Positions 13,004 to 26,053 are shown, counted from the stretch's first letter. The stretch is 64,000 bases of DNA from Prosapia bicincta (GCA_036971475.1 JBAIZL010000001.1:106741850-106805849), one strand, 5' to 3'. Program-made: numbers and translations. The notes: generated by a model from the sequence alone, not told the origin.

Positions 13004-13960
13004 TTATAATAAAAAAATGTGTATCTAAGTAGAAGAATTATATGTTATTCTTGTATTGAAAAAAACAATTGCATTACTGTTACAATTTACTGAACAAATA
13101 TTACTGAGATTATATTCAAAGATGAAGTAAATAATTCTTACTTATTTTCAAGATGTTCTTATTATCTAGCCTTACGTTTACTTGAGAAAAACAGGCTATT
13201 AGAGGTTAGAGAGTTCCTTCTTTGGAAATTCTATGAAACTTTTCTCTCCACTGAGACTAAATAATTACTGTTATACAAAAATTACTGTTAATAAAAAATA
13301 GCTTGACTGTTATACAGAATTATATAAATAAATTAATTCGTATAATATTAGCTATTTTAAGTAAATTAATTAACAACCAGTTTTTATCCTCAACCTTGAA
13401 AATACACGCACATACTAGATAGATTCAGTTAACATTACTGTAAGTATACGTAAGATTAAGCAATGATATAAGTGGGTGAAAGTGTTTTTCTAAGCTATGT
13501 AGTTTGTAAAGGCAACGCAAAGAAGCACTTTGATGAAATAACACAAAAGAATAATGTTCACAAAATATCAAACAATTCTTCCAAATATGTTTTTTATTTG
13601 TTGTTTTAATTCGGCTGTTAAAATTTAAAGTTAAACTTGTAATACATTTTGTTTATAGTACAATTACGTCTGGCCGAACTAATGTAGGCGGCCTATGAGT
13701 AAATTTAATAAGCCTCTTAAGGCATCACCATGTCTATCGCTCTAAGCGCTTTTTTTATCCACTCGAAAACGTTATTTCTAAGACAAAAGGTCAGAATTTA
13801 CTAATTTTAAAACATTAACAAGATTACGCCTAACGAAATCCACAAACAAGAGAAAATTTTAATGAATTTTACTACCGTTGTCGCTACTTTCACGATTGTT
13901 AAAAGAGCGAAAATAAATGTTTTTGTTAAATGGTTATAACTCAGGGGTTAATTGTTAACA
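13004..13960. other. AT-rich sequence, nothing recognised
   Basis: No feature supported. Confidence 0.45.
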
Positions 13961-14057
13961 CACACACACACGCACGCACGCACGCACGCACATGCACGCA
14001 CACACGCACGCACATGCACGCACTCACGCACGCACGCACACACACACACACACACAT
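13961..14057. repeat. (CA)n/(CACG)n microsatellite
   Basis: Mixed CA and CACG units. The Thr-His ORF at 13930-14115 is a by-product. Confidence 0.95.
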
Positions 14058-16021
14058 GTTCATATATGTTTACATGGTTTTATTTTATTTTAATTTGAAA
14101 AGTATACACTTTTGAGTAGTTTAGGTTACTTTAATATAAAAATATAGTTATTTTTTGAATTAGCTCTATTCTTCTTTTTCAGTTTGGTCAAATATATTGT
14201 AAGTTATAATACTTATGTTTCAAAATAGAAAGGATTAGAAAATATTTTATTTTAAAGTTGCTTGTTGTAATTATCTTGAATTTATTTAGGGTTTTGAATT
14301 ATCTAATACTTTTATTTTAAGTTTTTGAAGTGAAAACATATTTATACATGATTTTTGGGATGATAAACAGCATTCAGTTCACATCGTAACAATATTTTAC
14401 GAACATAAATGAATTCCAAAAAATTTACATAGCCAAACACTGTTTTTATAACAGAATCGATTAAATCTAACAACCGTTTTCATTTAGTCTTATTTGGAAC
14501 CTATGTTTTATTCATTTTCAAACCCAACTTCTTATATATTTAGAATTATTTTACAACACCTTTTTCGTAGGCTATAATTTTTTTAGAATTCTTTATCATA
14601 AGGCTAAAATAATATTATTTATTATTATCAGTCTTTTTAAAATATTAATTTATAGTTCAATTAATCTTACTATAATGAATCCAATGTGTCGATAATCAAT
14701 GAAATATTTATAGTAGATGATGTTTTTAGTAAAACAATGTTTTAAGGAAAATCTTTTTTTAAATCAATTTTTCGATCAATAAAGTTGTTATTTATCCAAA
14801 TTTGTTATTTATGCAGTAATAAAATCGATTCCTACATAGCAACACGCCATTTTGTTCAAGACAGCTTGTAAATATTTATAATACAATTAGCAGTTTTTTA
14901 AAATTATTTTAACGATTTATTGTTTCTGTTTTGTATAATTTTATTCCTTTCTAAATAAGTTTTTAAAAACCTACCATAAAAATAACAGAAGAAAATGTGT
15001 AGAAACAAAATAGAAATTTAATGGGAAGAAAATATATAGCTAGTATTTTTAAAGGTATGGAATGTATTGTGATTTTTTTAACAAATAATAAACTTATAAA
15101 ATTTAAAATTGAGTGTCCTCGTGAAATAAAATATGGTCAATGACGAAAACACCAATGTGAAATAACTTATTAAAAAAAACTTTATATAATATAACCTAAA
15201 TCCAGTAGGCCTAATGGACTAAGCCATAACTTGAAAACATTCAAAAGAAACAAAATCTTTCAAAATATGAAACTTTAATTGATTGAAAAAAATATTATTA
15301 ATTTTTAGTTAATTAATTCAGGTGATCAAAAGATTTAATGCAATTACAAGCTCAAAAACATATGCAGTTAAGATTTTTTTTTTTTGAATTATCAACGATT
15401 TCAAATCAATTTTTTTTTTATTACAAAGTATCGTTTACATTTTATACTTCTTGTTTATATTCCAATTTAACAATTTAAACCTAAAAACTTACACAGCTCT
15501 TAAATATGAATGTCGATCGACAAATAATAAAATAAGAGTAGATTAAATTAAAATTATGATTATTTTACAATTTTACGTCTATCATTTATAACATATTTCT
15601 TTTTATTTTATTGTGTCTAACTGTAGACAATGAAAACCTTGAAAAAACATTTAATTAGTATTAAAATATTGCTCGCTAATAAAGGGTAGTCTAACATTGA
15701 GTATTGGTTTCAAAGTATTTAAAGGTGATTTCAGATTTATATCCTCTATAATTGGTCTTAATTAACCTAATTCATATTTATTTCTCCGTTTTGACTTTAG
15801 TGCTAGGCATTGTTGTGTTTTAAAATATATTAACAATTTTAGCTTTAAGAACCTTTAATATAAGGTTTTACTTTATATCTTCAATAATATAATATATATT
15901 TTAAAAGAAACATTTTTATTTAGCTCGAATCACCTTAGGTTGATTTAATCTCAGACGCACGAGCGCCCTCACACAAACACATGTATACATATATACTAGT
16001 GTGTAGTAGTAGTAGTATGGA
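14058..16021. other. Very AT-rich stretch, nothing recognised
   Basis: Nearly 2 kb with homopolymer A and T runs and no frame or repeat that I could assign. Confidence 0.45.
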
Positions 16022-16083
<62 letters not shown>

Positions 16084-16466
16084 CTATATATATACATTTA
16101 TACATCACACACGTATAAATAAATAATTGTGTGTTGTGCGTGTGTGACTGTAGGAGTAGTGCGTGTGTGACTGTAGGAGTAGTGCGTGTGTGACTGTAGG
16201 AGTAGACATATAAAGTGAACATTTTCTTCGTGTTTATGTTTATTACTACAAAGATTCCCTCAGAAGAATAAAATTAACAAACTGCTCTAAAAGTTTCCCC
16301 GAAACTCTCAATGTTGTAAGAACTTGCAATATAATGTTACTATATCATTGGGTGTTGTCACTAAACGGGCTACAAGCTCTAGAAAATGGTGACACTATCG
16401 GCTAAAAGCTTAACAGTTTGTTAATTCTATTCGTCCGAAAAACGTTTGTAGCAATATGTGCGAGTG

Positions 16467-16501
<35 letters not shown>

Positions 16502-16503
16502 TG

Positions 16504-16560
<57 letters not shown>

Positions 16561-16562
16561 TG

Positions 16563-16599
<37 letters not shown>

Positions 16600-16652
16600 A
16601 AGTGTGTTTTTAAGAACTACAAAATGAACGGATGTACTCCGGATTCTATAGG

Positions 16653-16722
<70 letters not shown>
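16022..16722. repeat. Microsatellite cluster: (TA)n, 23-bp tandem, (GT)n, (TA)n
   Basis: (TA)n at 16024-16081. Three direct copies of a 23-bp unit containing GTGTGTGACTGTAGGAGTAG lie at about 16138-16205. (GT)n with two CTGTC interruptions spans 16469-16597, and (TA)n 16655-16722. The long Cys-Val ORFs over the GT tract are artefacts. Confidence 0.95.
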
Positions 16723-16724
<2 letters not shown>

Positions 16725-16725
<1 letters not shown>

Positions 16726-17339
16726 CAGTATGTTTTCTTGTGTATTGATAAAGAACAAAAGTCTAAATACAAATACAAGAATTATAATTGAATTTACAAT
16801 TCAAAGCTTTTCGTTGGCTAACAGTACCAATATCGTCAGGAATATTAAACAATTAAAATTAGCATATGTGCAAATTAGATCAAATAAATAGTTATACCAA
16901 ATCAATTACAATGTTGTTAGAATTTTTTTATTTTGCTGCCCTAACATTACAAACACTGAATTTCTTATCAAATTTAGAATTTACTTGTATTTGTTTATTT
17001 ATCAACTCATTATTAGTATTATATTTATGTATTTCTAAAGCTTCATAAATATTCGTTCTCAGGCCTTTGTTAATTTCTTTTATAAGTATCATATTATCTA
17101 TATTAGGAAATAAGTGATTATTATTGATACAATGACTAGCAAAATTTGATTTATAAATTTCTGGCTTTTTATATGCATTAAAATGTTCTTTATATCTATC
17201 TTTAAGTTTTTTCTTAGTTTGTCCTATATAAACTTTATTACAATGATCACATTCTAATTTATATACACTGTTTTTTTCATGCATATTAATAATATTATTA
17301 TTATTATTCATTATATACATTATTTATTATTAGTATTAA

Positions 17340-17394
<55 letters not shown>

Positions 17395-17456
17395 TCGCAA
17401 TATGTATTCTTGTGTATTAATAAAGAACATAAGTCAAAATACAAATACAAGAATTG
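16725..17456 (-). mobile_element. Penelope-like element (second GIY-YIG family) with direct terminal repeats
   Basis: Direct repeats at 16725-16795 and 17395-17456 (both CGCA(G/A)TATGT(T/A)TTCTTGTG then AATACAAATACAAGAATT) flank a minus-strand GIY-YIG frame. Each repeat is preceded by (TA)n (16655-16722 and 17344-17391). The repeats are arranged like PLE pseudo-LTRs. A further inverted piece (17488-17526) forms a fold-back with 17417-17455 and again meets (TA)n at 17525. Confidence 0.75.
16928..17320 (-). pseudogene. GIY-YIG endonuclease fragment of a Penelope-like retroelement
   Basis: 130-codon frame containing S-V-Y-K-L-E-C-D-H-C-N-K-V-Y-I-G-Q-T, then K-D-R-Y-K-E-H and a later E-A-L-E-I-H-K-Y tail. 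This is the PLE C-terminal nicking endonuclease with the inter-motif Cys pair. It is very AT-rich in codon use compared with the family at 5.3 kb. No reverse transcriptase was found beside it, so it is a 5'-truncated copy. Confidence 0.82.
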
Positions 17457-17521
17457 TAAATGTCAATATATTGAATTGTAAATTCAATTATAATTCTTGT
17501 ATTTGTATTTTGACTTATGTT

Positions 17522-17524
<3 letters not shown>

Positions 17525-17583
<59 letters not shown>

Positions 17584-17617
17584 TAGAGAGAGAGAGAAAG
17601 AGAGAGGAGGAGAGAGG
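17525..17617. repeat. (TA)n followed by (GA)n microsatellite
   Basis: TA tract to about 17579, then a GA/GAGG-rich tract to about 17617. Confidence 0.95.
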
Positions 17618-19882
17618 TAAGAAATAGAAACAGTCATTTTGTTCTTAGTTTATATTAATAATATTTTTTCTTAAAAAGTACTGTTACTTAAATTACTAAA
17701 ACTAATTTTAAAAAGCTTGTAATCACATATATTTAAGGAAATTTAAAAACTTGTTCATACCTTACAAAACCTGTTAAAACACTATTGTTCCTGCGCAGGT
17801 CCGCGACGCTGGTAGGTTACTGAAATGCTGACGATTGACGTAACAATAGTCTTGTTATTTTGCTACCAATGCATTTTGTATCTGTCCATTCAATGTAGCT
17901 GGAAGATATTTGATTTTAACCTGCAAATAAACTTTATCACTTGCAATTCAATTCTCTTAATATTTAGCTTCACTCGTACGTGTAGAAAAACTGCTTACAT
18001 AAGCCAGGGCACATTGAGCCAAGGGAGATAGATGATATTCTTATTATTTTGAAAAAAATTAAGGTTAACCTACAAAGCTCAAAATCACATATAATTGTAA
18101 ATATATTAACTGTCATATCTCGATTCCATTTGAAGATTTAGTTATGTTATTTTACCACATTTTCCTATAATTTAACTGTCTGAAACTAATCTAAAGTATA
18201 AAAGTGAAATTAACCTTATCTCACTTGGCTTTTCAGTGCCTAATAAGTTCATGTAGAAGACCGAAATACAATACATTATTTCCCGTTAAATGTCAAATAA
18301 CTTTGGTGAAACATTCACTAACCCAGTGGATTTAAATTTTTTTAATCATAGTTTTTTTGTGGTAAATATATTTTTTAGCGATGTCCCTACGGAAAATTGA
18401 GCATTATTTTGTTGGTATTACAGTTTTAAGGTAATTTATATGAATTATTCTTTCTTACAACTGTAATTAATACAGTAATACGCACAAAGGATTGAGTGGT
18501 AGGCTCTTTTGCAAACTCTTACACACAGCTGTAAGAGTAGCACAGTCCGCATGTGCGCTTCATATCCGTGCACATGCGTTCAATATCTGCTTCATAACAC
18601 TATATTTTTAATGAAAACTTTTCAGTCCCGCCGACCGCCGTGGAGCCCTTGACAATGACTGAACTAATCTAATATAACCGCTGCACTAACCTAACATAAC
18701 CTACACCACGTGATTTTAAAATACAGTACCTAGTATTAGAAGGCATTGGTTTCATAGTCTGTGAAAGTCAGCATTTAACAGCGAAGAACTGAATTTATTC
18801 AATGTTTTTCCAATTTTTAAAGTGTAAACTTGTGTATCGACGCCTACAAAAATTTATTCGTTGGGCATAAACAAACAATTTTGCGATAGTATAATTTCCG
18901 TCAGGTTTCGCTATGCGTTGACTCAAAGTGAATTAAATGATTATGTATGATTTCATGAACAGCTGATTTTGTGTTATAGGTTATGTTGTAAAACAGCTGT
19001 TTTACGCCTGGATTATGTTACATTATTGAACATTGTTAGGAATAAAGGCTATTATTAAATAGTAGCCTAATGATCAGTTAATAATTATAATAATCTATAA
19101 TAATAAATTATGTTTTTTTATTTTAATTTTTCAAATGAAAACATTCTTAGGCGCATCTGAAGACCTACTTCTTAAGAACTGATTTCAAAAGAATTTGTTA
19201 AAAAAAGTAAACATCTAATAAATGTTTTTGTTACCTACATTATTTTATTACTAACTACAGCAAATATTAGTCTTTAATAAATACATTCTTTAAATAAAGA
19301 TATAAATATTAAATGAAAACGTTATAAATAAATATTTTTTGCGATTTTCATTGAAATTTTTTCAAAACTGTTAAGTCTAATTTGTTATTTGTAGTTCAAA
19401 TTTTGGTGTTAAATGTAAAAGTTCTATATTATTTCTTCCTATTGTTTAATAATTTCTGAATACGCCAGATTAAATGTTTTTCTCAATTCAAAATTTCTAT
19501 AAAAGTTTCCACTTTTGTCGGCACTTCCCCGGTGCCACAGTCATTAGTCATGACTCACCATTTAAGGAATATGGCTATTTACTTTACAACGGTCTTTAAA
19601 AATAAGATCTACATATCTCAAAATTAGGCCAATGATCAATATTTGAACCTTGATTCATATTATCTACTAATCGTCGGTCGAACAGACCGGTCTAGTCAAA
19701 CCTAATACAAAAACATCACGTGATTTAGTATTTTTTTAGATTAGTTCATCTACGGTCTTGAGCACAAAGAGTTTTATGCCTGCTTGTTCTCGCGATAAAT
19801 TACTTGGCTTCTGAAGCAGAATATCTTTGGGAAATATTTTAATGGTTTTGCATCGCGTATTTTAACCGTCAAAGTATTTACA
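17618..19882. other. Intergenic sequence and 5' flank of first exon A
   Basis: No transposon protein recognised. The last ~150 bases before 19883 are the likely promoter or 5' UTR of the plus-strand exon A; no clear TATA box. Confidence 0.4.
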
Positions 19883-20035
19883 ATGTTTTTTAACTATTTA
19901 TTTTTGTGCGCGGTAACCGTCTTGCATATGGCGGTCAATTGTGTTGGTCTAGTTTTGCATATGACTGATACAAGTCATGTTAGTTATATCTTCCATAAAA
20001 AGGATGAATTGATTTTTATAAGTCTGTGGGGCTAT
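19883..20035 (+). CDS. AIG1/ADTRP-like protein, first coding exon A (plus strand)
   Basis: 51 codons from ATG to a GTAAGT donor at 20036, phase 0. It encodes a hydrophobic N-terminal segment, a short polar loop (S-Y-I-F-H-K-K-D-E) and L-I-F-I-S-L-W-G-Y at the splice. The layout and ending match exon B (26054-26209) and the minus-strand exon 1. Ser47 sits at the position of the catalytic Thr of AIG1. Joined to 44629-44751, 52052-52293 and 61500-61659 it would give 225 residues. I found no second set of exons 2-4 between here and 26 kb. It is therefore either an alternative first exon of the same gene or the surviving first exon of a lost tandem copy. The open frame past 20035 is intron read-through. 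Confidence 0.62.
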
Positions 20036-20174
20036 GTAAGTGTACAAGTTGCTACGTGTGTTGTTCAGACTGGAACACAAGTAACAATTAACATGATAAG
20101 ATCTGATAAAGCTGTAGATTTAATAATAATGGTTTTGCATAGGTCTTTCTGTGTAATTTCAAAATAGTAGCTAT

Positions 20175-20176
20175 TA

Positions 20177-20223
<47 letters not shown>

Positions 20224-20415
20224 ACTATTTTCAATGTTGTTTAGGTTAATGACAGATTACAGACCAATTCATGTTTTTACAAGTGTTATTTGTAAAAACA
20301 TGAATTAGTCTGTGATCTGTTCTTAACCTAAACAATATGGAATAGTTATTAACAGATATTAAATAAAGTTTAATTAATAATAATAATAATAATAATATTG
20401 TTATTATTATTATAG
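20175..20415. repeat. Fold-back with (ATT)n and (AAT)n flanks
   Basis: Left arm ATGTTGTTTAGGTTAATGAC and the segment around AATTCATGTTTTTACAA mirror 20292-20335. The outer parts are (ATT)n at 20178-20222 and (AAT)n at 20383-20410, also complementary. It begins about 140 bases after the exon A donor. Confidence 0.85.
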
Positions 20416-20419
20416 TATA

Positions 20420-23210
20420 CTGATTTTTCTCTTTAAAAAATTCAAACATAAATTTGAATATTATTTTTGGCAAAGATTTGAATTCGAATTCCTTTCCTCT
20501 TGCAACTAATTATATTTCACCATCACGTTAATTAATATTTAAATAACCCTGCTCTGATTAATCTACCTCGAAAAATTTCATTGAAATTGCTCTTTCTCAA
20601 GTGATCCCTTGATTAAAAGTCAATCTTCAATTCATTTAATTTTCTTTTAACGAATAATGAACGAAGTAAACATAGCTAAAAAGAGAACCATTCTTACTTG
20701 TTTCAACTCGGAAAGGCTTTGAACCAGTTCATACTTTCCTAACGAATCGAAATTACTGTCAAAAATATTGAAAATAAATGTAGAATAATCTTTATTTTAA
20801 GGATCATTTTTGCACGTCTTCTTTTCGTGTATTTATCATCTAGCTCGATGAATTGATTGGGCAAAATTTTATATTTGTAAATATTTCCTGCTATTTATTG
20901 AAATATTTTTCCTTTGGTAGATAAACAAAGGCAGAATAACATCTCAAGTAGTCGTTTTCTTTTTTTTTTAACTGCTCTGTAGGACGTTTAAGATCTATTT
21001 ACACCACGTTTTTTAGGTTCCTTAATTCTTTTGTTTCAAGTTTACCTAGTATTTTTTCTTACAATCTTTATAAAATTATGCAAATAAAGTTTGTTCAACC
21101 AAGTAAATAATGTTAGAGATCTTTTTTTTGGCCTATGTTATTTTGGATTCTAAAAAGTTCTGTTAATTATTAATTTTCTTAATATTTAGATGTACGAAAA
21201 TGTATGATCTAAAACGCTGTATGATACTTTTTAGTATGGATACATTTTGCAAAGTATTATTAGCCTTTAAAAGAAAAAGTAACAGCTCACTAAAAGATAA
21301 ATTTGATACTTATTATTCGACAGTATTTTTTGAGAGTGGGGTTTTTAGGAGAGCATTTTAAGTAAAATATAACGTATCTTTAGAGCCTGAAGAAATGCTG
21401 TTATAATGGAAGTAATTTATTTAACTAACAAATTATTTATACAGTCACGTGAATTTTAATTTTTGTTTAAAACTCTGGTAATGATGGATGACTCATTTTG
21501 GTTCAAATATTTTTTCAGACTTCATTATAATTTGTGTTATTAAAAAAAATACACGACATTTCTAGAATAAAATTAAGGGATATCTGGGGAAAATCACATA
21601 ACATTAATCTTGTTAATTTGATTGCCCATGACGATTGGTGAAATTTTAAAATTTATATTAAGCTAATTAACAGCTTTTCGAACTTAAAATGTAAGTAAAA
21701 TTAAGAAAAACTTACTGAGGCAAAACCGTTTTATCGTACTTCATCATTTCGTCTAGGTTGCCTACTTTAAACGTTGTTTAAACAATCAAAAACTGTTTTA
21801 AAAGAAGATTTTCTGAGTCAAAATGTGCGTGTAACTTTATTATGTCTGTTCATTTATTTTTTTATCTTATTATATTGTAGAGAAAATTGGGTTTTAATAA
21901 TTTATTTATGGTTTTTTGTAGTTTCGACCGTTTTTAAAACTTTTATGTTTTTATTTAAAGAACTAAATTTTACACCATGTAAAACTTCATGACTATAGAA
22001 CATCATTGGAGTTTATTATTATTTTTTTTTAATTTTCTTAATTTCAAAATGTTAATTTTTCTAAAATGTGTTTTCTATTTACCAATATTTAAAAAAAAAC
22101 AATTTGGAGACATGTATTTATAAATATTTTACTACCATATTCTACATACATTTTGTTAAACATAATGTAAATATATATATGCATCTTTTTAAATATGAAT
22201 TGGATAACTTGTTAAACGCTTAAATAACAACTACAAGAACTGAAAATCATGTGAGTGACGTTTTCGTGGATGATATAGGTTTAAAAATTATACATTTTTA
22301 ATAAGTTAAATAATAGAAATGTAAAATGGATTTAGGCCTACTGCTAAACAATAGTTATTTTTTCAGAAATAGTCAATTCAAATAAAACTGGATTATTATT
22401 TTTCAAATTTTATAAATTTTTATAACATTTTTTTAAAAATTTGTTGCTTGGTTTTTACCTGAAGAGGTTGCAAAGAAAACAATTGCACAATAGTTAATCC
22501 TCACAAGTAAACATTTACACTTCCTTTATAGAAACACGTCACACATTGCACCGTTTCCTTGTTTATACTACATTCTGAGCTCTAGTTTTTTGAGGTAACA
22601 CCTCGGCGGCTCTTAGCCGGGCACGCTATAGGTTACCTAGTCACCCTTGACCAACAGACCCAATGTTAGGTTGCAACAAATTATTAGGTGCAGCAGTCGA
22701 AGGTTAGGAGGATTTTCAAGCATCTGCAGGGGAATTATACAATTTAGGTAGATTTAGAAGTTTTAGGTTATCATCTAATATATCCTCACAAAGTTATACC
22801 TCAATATACGTAGAGGCTCAAGCTTCAAGGTGCCAACATTAAAATATTGTATCACGTATGTACTTAATAAATCACTAATTTTTTATGAAAACTACTGACT
22901 GATTTTAAGTAAAATATCAATACACACTTTACCAATGATTTTCACCGTCAAGACTCAGTGTCTTCTTTAGTGAATTTGGTGAAACATTTTATTTAACTTG
23001 AAAACATGTGTTTTAGCTCTTGTAACCTGAAAGTCTCTATACGAAGCTAAGTATAAAGAATACAGCCTATATTTACGTTTACGAAATATTTATTCATCTA
23101 CCAGATTCGCTTTTATAACGTTTACATAGTTTAACTTATCTATTATTTATTTTTAAAAGTCCATATTTAAATGTTAACTAGCTTACGTCATGACGACTTC
23201 ATGATACACT
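20420..23210. other. AT-rich intronic or intergenic stretch
   Basis: A short PLE-like end (ACTTACTGAGGCAAAACCG) lies near 21708. I looked for a second exon 2 or exon 3 of the AIG1 family here and did not find one. Confidence 0.4.
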
Positions 23211-23383
23211 TTAACACAGTCGATGACTCGAAACGCATCTGGCAGCAATTGTTTCTAAATTTAGATTCATTTGCTTCAAATTATTTTAAACTCAACCTAA
23301 ATTTATATCGCGTTAAATATAATAATATGTATTCACCAACGTCTTAAAGTAATCTCACAATTCAATGCATAAATGACTCAAAC
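23211..23383. repeat. 173-bp direct repeat, left copy
   Basis: Starts TTAACACAGTCGATGACTCG and ends GACTCAAAC. By eye it is identical to 25303-25475. It lies directly left of the piggyBac-like element. Confidence 0.95.
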
Positions 23384-23889
23384 CCTTTCAATGCATGATT
23401 TTTTATTTTGAGGCAAAAAAATTACCAGCATTAAAATTTAGTGAGTATAAAAGGGGAAAAATGTTTAAAAAAATATACTTTTAATATTAATGTAATTAAA
23501 TGATAATTCATTGATTGTAGCTGATCAGCTACATCATGCATTTACACATACCCGCTACTATCTCATTGATCTTAATACTACCTTATTACTGAGCCAGTTA
23601 TTATAACTTTTTTTATACTCTCACTAACACATATTTATAGGAACAACTAAAAACTAATAATAGTGTAAAATTAAACCTTATGTCTCAGCAAAAGTACAGT
23701 TATTATGATATTTTTCGTTCACACACACACACACACACGCACGCACGCGTGCGGGTGTGTGTATGTGTTGTGACTGTGTTCATATTTTATATGATTAATT
23801 ATGTCTTATGGAATGTTTCAAAACAGTTCTTCTTCTTATGGTAACATAATGCAATTTTTCACTTTTTGCACTGTACCCAAGAAAATCCC

Positions 23890-24222
23890 TTACAACCAGG
23901 TACTTTGCACCTCTGCCTCACTTCCAGATACAATGGGAGGTGACCCCCTTTTTGAACAGACAACCCCAGAACGACACAAGCACTGAGCAACCCCTAATCG
24001 AAATTGGGAAAGTTCCATGGTGTTTGAGTTGCCCTTGTTCTCTGCTACTTTTCTATATAGAACATAGAAGTTCACTATTCCCATTTCTAAAAGATGATAA
24101 AATAATCTAAGATACCATTTTCTAGATCTCATTAGAATTTTGTGTCTATCCATGATGCTGTCAAACAAATCGACTCCTCCCATGTATTTATTATACAGTT
24201 TTATTAGTTCCGGACAGGACAT
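23890..24222 (-). pseudogene. PiggyBac transposase C-terminal fragment
   Basis: The frame reads L-Y-N-K-Y-M-G-G-V-D-L-F-D then R-S-R-K-W-Y-L-R-L-F-Y-H-L-L-E. This is the piggyBac transposase block Y-N-x-x-M-G-G-V-D-x-x-D followed by K-W-x-x-R-x-F-x-x-L-x. The tail (23890-24000) ends without the usual Cys-rich finger. It comes from the same element as 24503-24847. Confidence 0.85.
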
Positions 24223-24502
24223 GGTTACTCTAGATTTTGTTTTCCGGTCATATCTGCTTTATTCTTCAAATGGTTGTCCAGCTAGAGTGAAAAGCAACAT
24301 AACAGTTTTACTATTCTTCCATACTAGCCCCTAAATCTTCCTTCCCTGACATTATTTTTTCTGGAGCATTTTCATCTTCAGTGAAAATGTCAAAATCATA
24401 AGCAACAATTTGTATCCATTTTTATGAGGTTTGTTTGGCATATATTGTTACATATATATAAAGTTGCATTTCTAATACATTTTGATTGTAGTTCAGGAGA
24501 AA

Positions 24503-24847
24503 CTAAATGTTTTTTTTCCAAACAGAATTCCTAATATCAGATGTAGTAGTCCTAGCTGGGACAGACGTATCATTATTTTTACTATTAGAAAAACCACTTG
24601 AACTGGTAAATGGAATATACGTATTATTACTTTGGATGGGTGAAATGTTTCTCATATCTGCTGCTAATGTAACTGAATCACTTTGTAAAACTTGTTGAAT
24701 TTTGTTGGTACTTTGTTTATTTCGAATGAATTCACTATTACTTTCACTTTTATCACCATCACTAACCACTGGAATATATGCTTTACCACCCATTGCATCA
24801 TCAGATGTCCAGTCCAGATCACCTTCACTGTTTACTGGTATCTCCAA
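24503..24847 (-). pseudogene. PiggyBac transposase N-terminal fragment (probable)
   Basis: 114-codon acidic, Ser/Asn-rich frame without a recognisable domain. Its position inside the same terminal repeats, upstream of the MGGVD fragment on the same strand, marks it as the disordered N-terminus of the piggyBac transposase. The ATG at 24847 is probably the original start or close to it. Confidence 0.55.
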
Positions 24848-25302
24848 CCACTATAAAAGGTTTTCATCTTGACATGTTTAGGTTATGTTCTGATAAACCA
24901 AATTAGCACTAAATGCATGATGTAGCTGATAAGCTACAAATAGTATATTGTACATAGCATCATAATTATGTAAGATTTATTAAAAAACAAAAACTACACC
25001 ATAACTACATACCTCAGAGACAGGAAATATTATTTTTCAAAGATCCAAAATAGCACATATACACAACTAAACTCGCTGCAATTCTACTGACACCTGATGC
25101 ACAGCTTCCCATGTGCGGCTTCACAAAACATTTGCAATAGCTTCATCCTGCCCGCGATGAGAACTCTTATATACTACTATAAAATAGTCTTAGTATGTAT
25201 ATGAAAAGCTACAACGTGCATTTAGATGAAATATTATTTAGAGAACAAATTATTACGCAAAATATATGGTGTAGCTGATCAGCTACACCATGCATTGAAG
25301 GG

Positions 25303-25475
25303 TTAACACAGTCGATGACTCGAAACGCATCTGGCAGCAATTGTTTCTAAATTTAGATTCATTTGCTTCAAATTATTTTAAACTCAACCTAAATTTATAT
25401 CGCGTTAAATATAATAATATGTATTCACCAACGTCTTAAAGTAATCTCACAATTCAATGCATAAATGACTCAAAC
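25303..25475. repeat. 173-bp direct repeat, right copy
   Basis: Identical by eye to 23211-23383. It begins with the TTAA that abuts the right end of the piggyBac-like element. Confidence 0.95.
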
Positions 25476-26053
25476 AGTTAGATTACTGTTTTGCTTCTAA
25501 GTGCATAGAGACAGATAAGATAAATAAATCAACTAAAAAATGCATTTATCAATTTTAAAACCATTCTCCTTTTCCCCTATTCCCCTCTTCCAAACCAAAT
25601 AATCTTAATCAAATCAAAGAATGAAAATTTACAAGCTAAATATTTAATAATCGTTCTATTTATACTTTATCCTTAAGTATATTTTTTTAAACAAGGCAGT
25701 ATATTCAGGGGATACAGCAATTAACATATTTTGACTTTATTTTACTCGACAATCTACTTTCATTCAGTGCAAATACCACATTTACCTAAGGTACTTAATG
25801 CACTCTTAAAAAGGGATTGTTTCAGGTTTAGGCATTATACAGACTTCTAAATTTTACCCCATCTGTCCTGATTTAGAGTTTTGTTAGATCATCGTGAGCA
25901 TATAGCTTCTTCATATAGAGGAATAACCCTAGAAAATGTCGATATTTCACTCAGTGAACTCCGTAAACCTATTAAGTTTCACAAAATAACCATCAATGCT
26001 AATGATCTCTGATCTCAGTTTACAGCTTGATGAATCGGACATAACGTATCATT
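25476..26053. other. 5' flank of first exon B
   Basis: No repeat recognised. An arthropod-type initiator sequence TCAGT occurs at 25951 (context CACTCAGTGAAC), about 100 bases before the ATG of exon B. Its use as a start site is inference. Confidence 0.3.

Larger units (their letters stand above)
23383..25302 (-). mobile_element. Broken piggyBac-like transposon
   Basis: Terminal inverted repeats: left CCCTTTCAATGCATG and right CATGCATTGAAGGG, the right end meeting TTAA as piggyBac does. Subterminal palindromes GTAGCTGATCAGCTAC occur near 23519 and 25271, with an imperfect copy near 24921. Two minus-strand coding remnants lie inside (24847-24503 N-terminal, 24222-23890 C-terminal). The central DDD catalytic part is missing, so it cannot be autonomous. 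The left end has no TTAA but is flanked by the 173-bp direct repeat. Confidence 0.8.

Noticed and set aside
16418..16791. Cys-Val-rich ORFs
   Set aside because: Translation of a (GT)n microsatellite in two frames.
18690..18720. Telomere-like CCTAA words
   Set aside because: Only one or two CCTAA units, not an array.
21774..21992. Hydrophobic ORF tested as exon 2 of a second plus-strand gene
   Set aside because: After the nearest acceptor the frame lacks the V-L-x-Q start and has no suitable donor before a stop.
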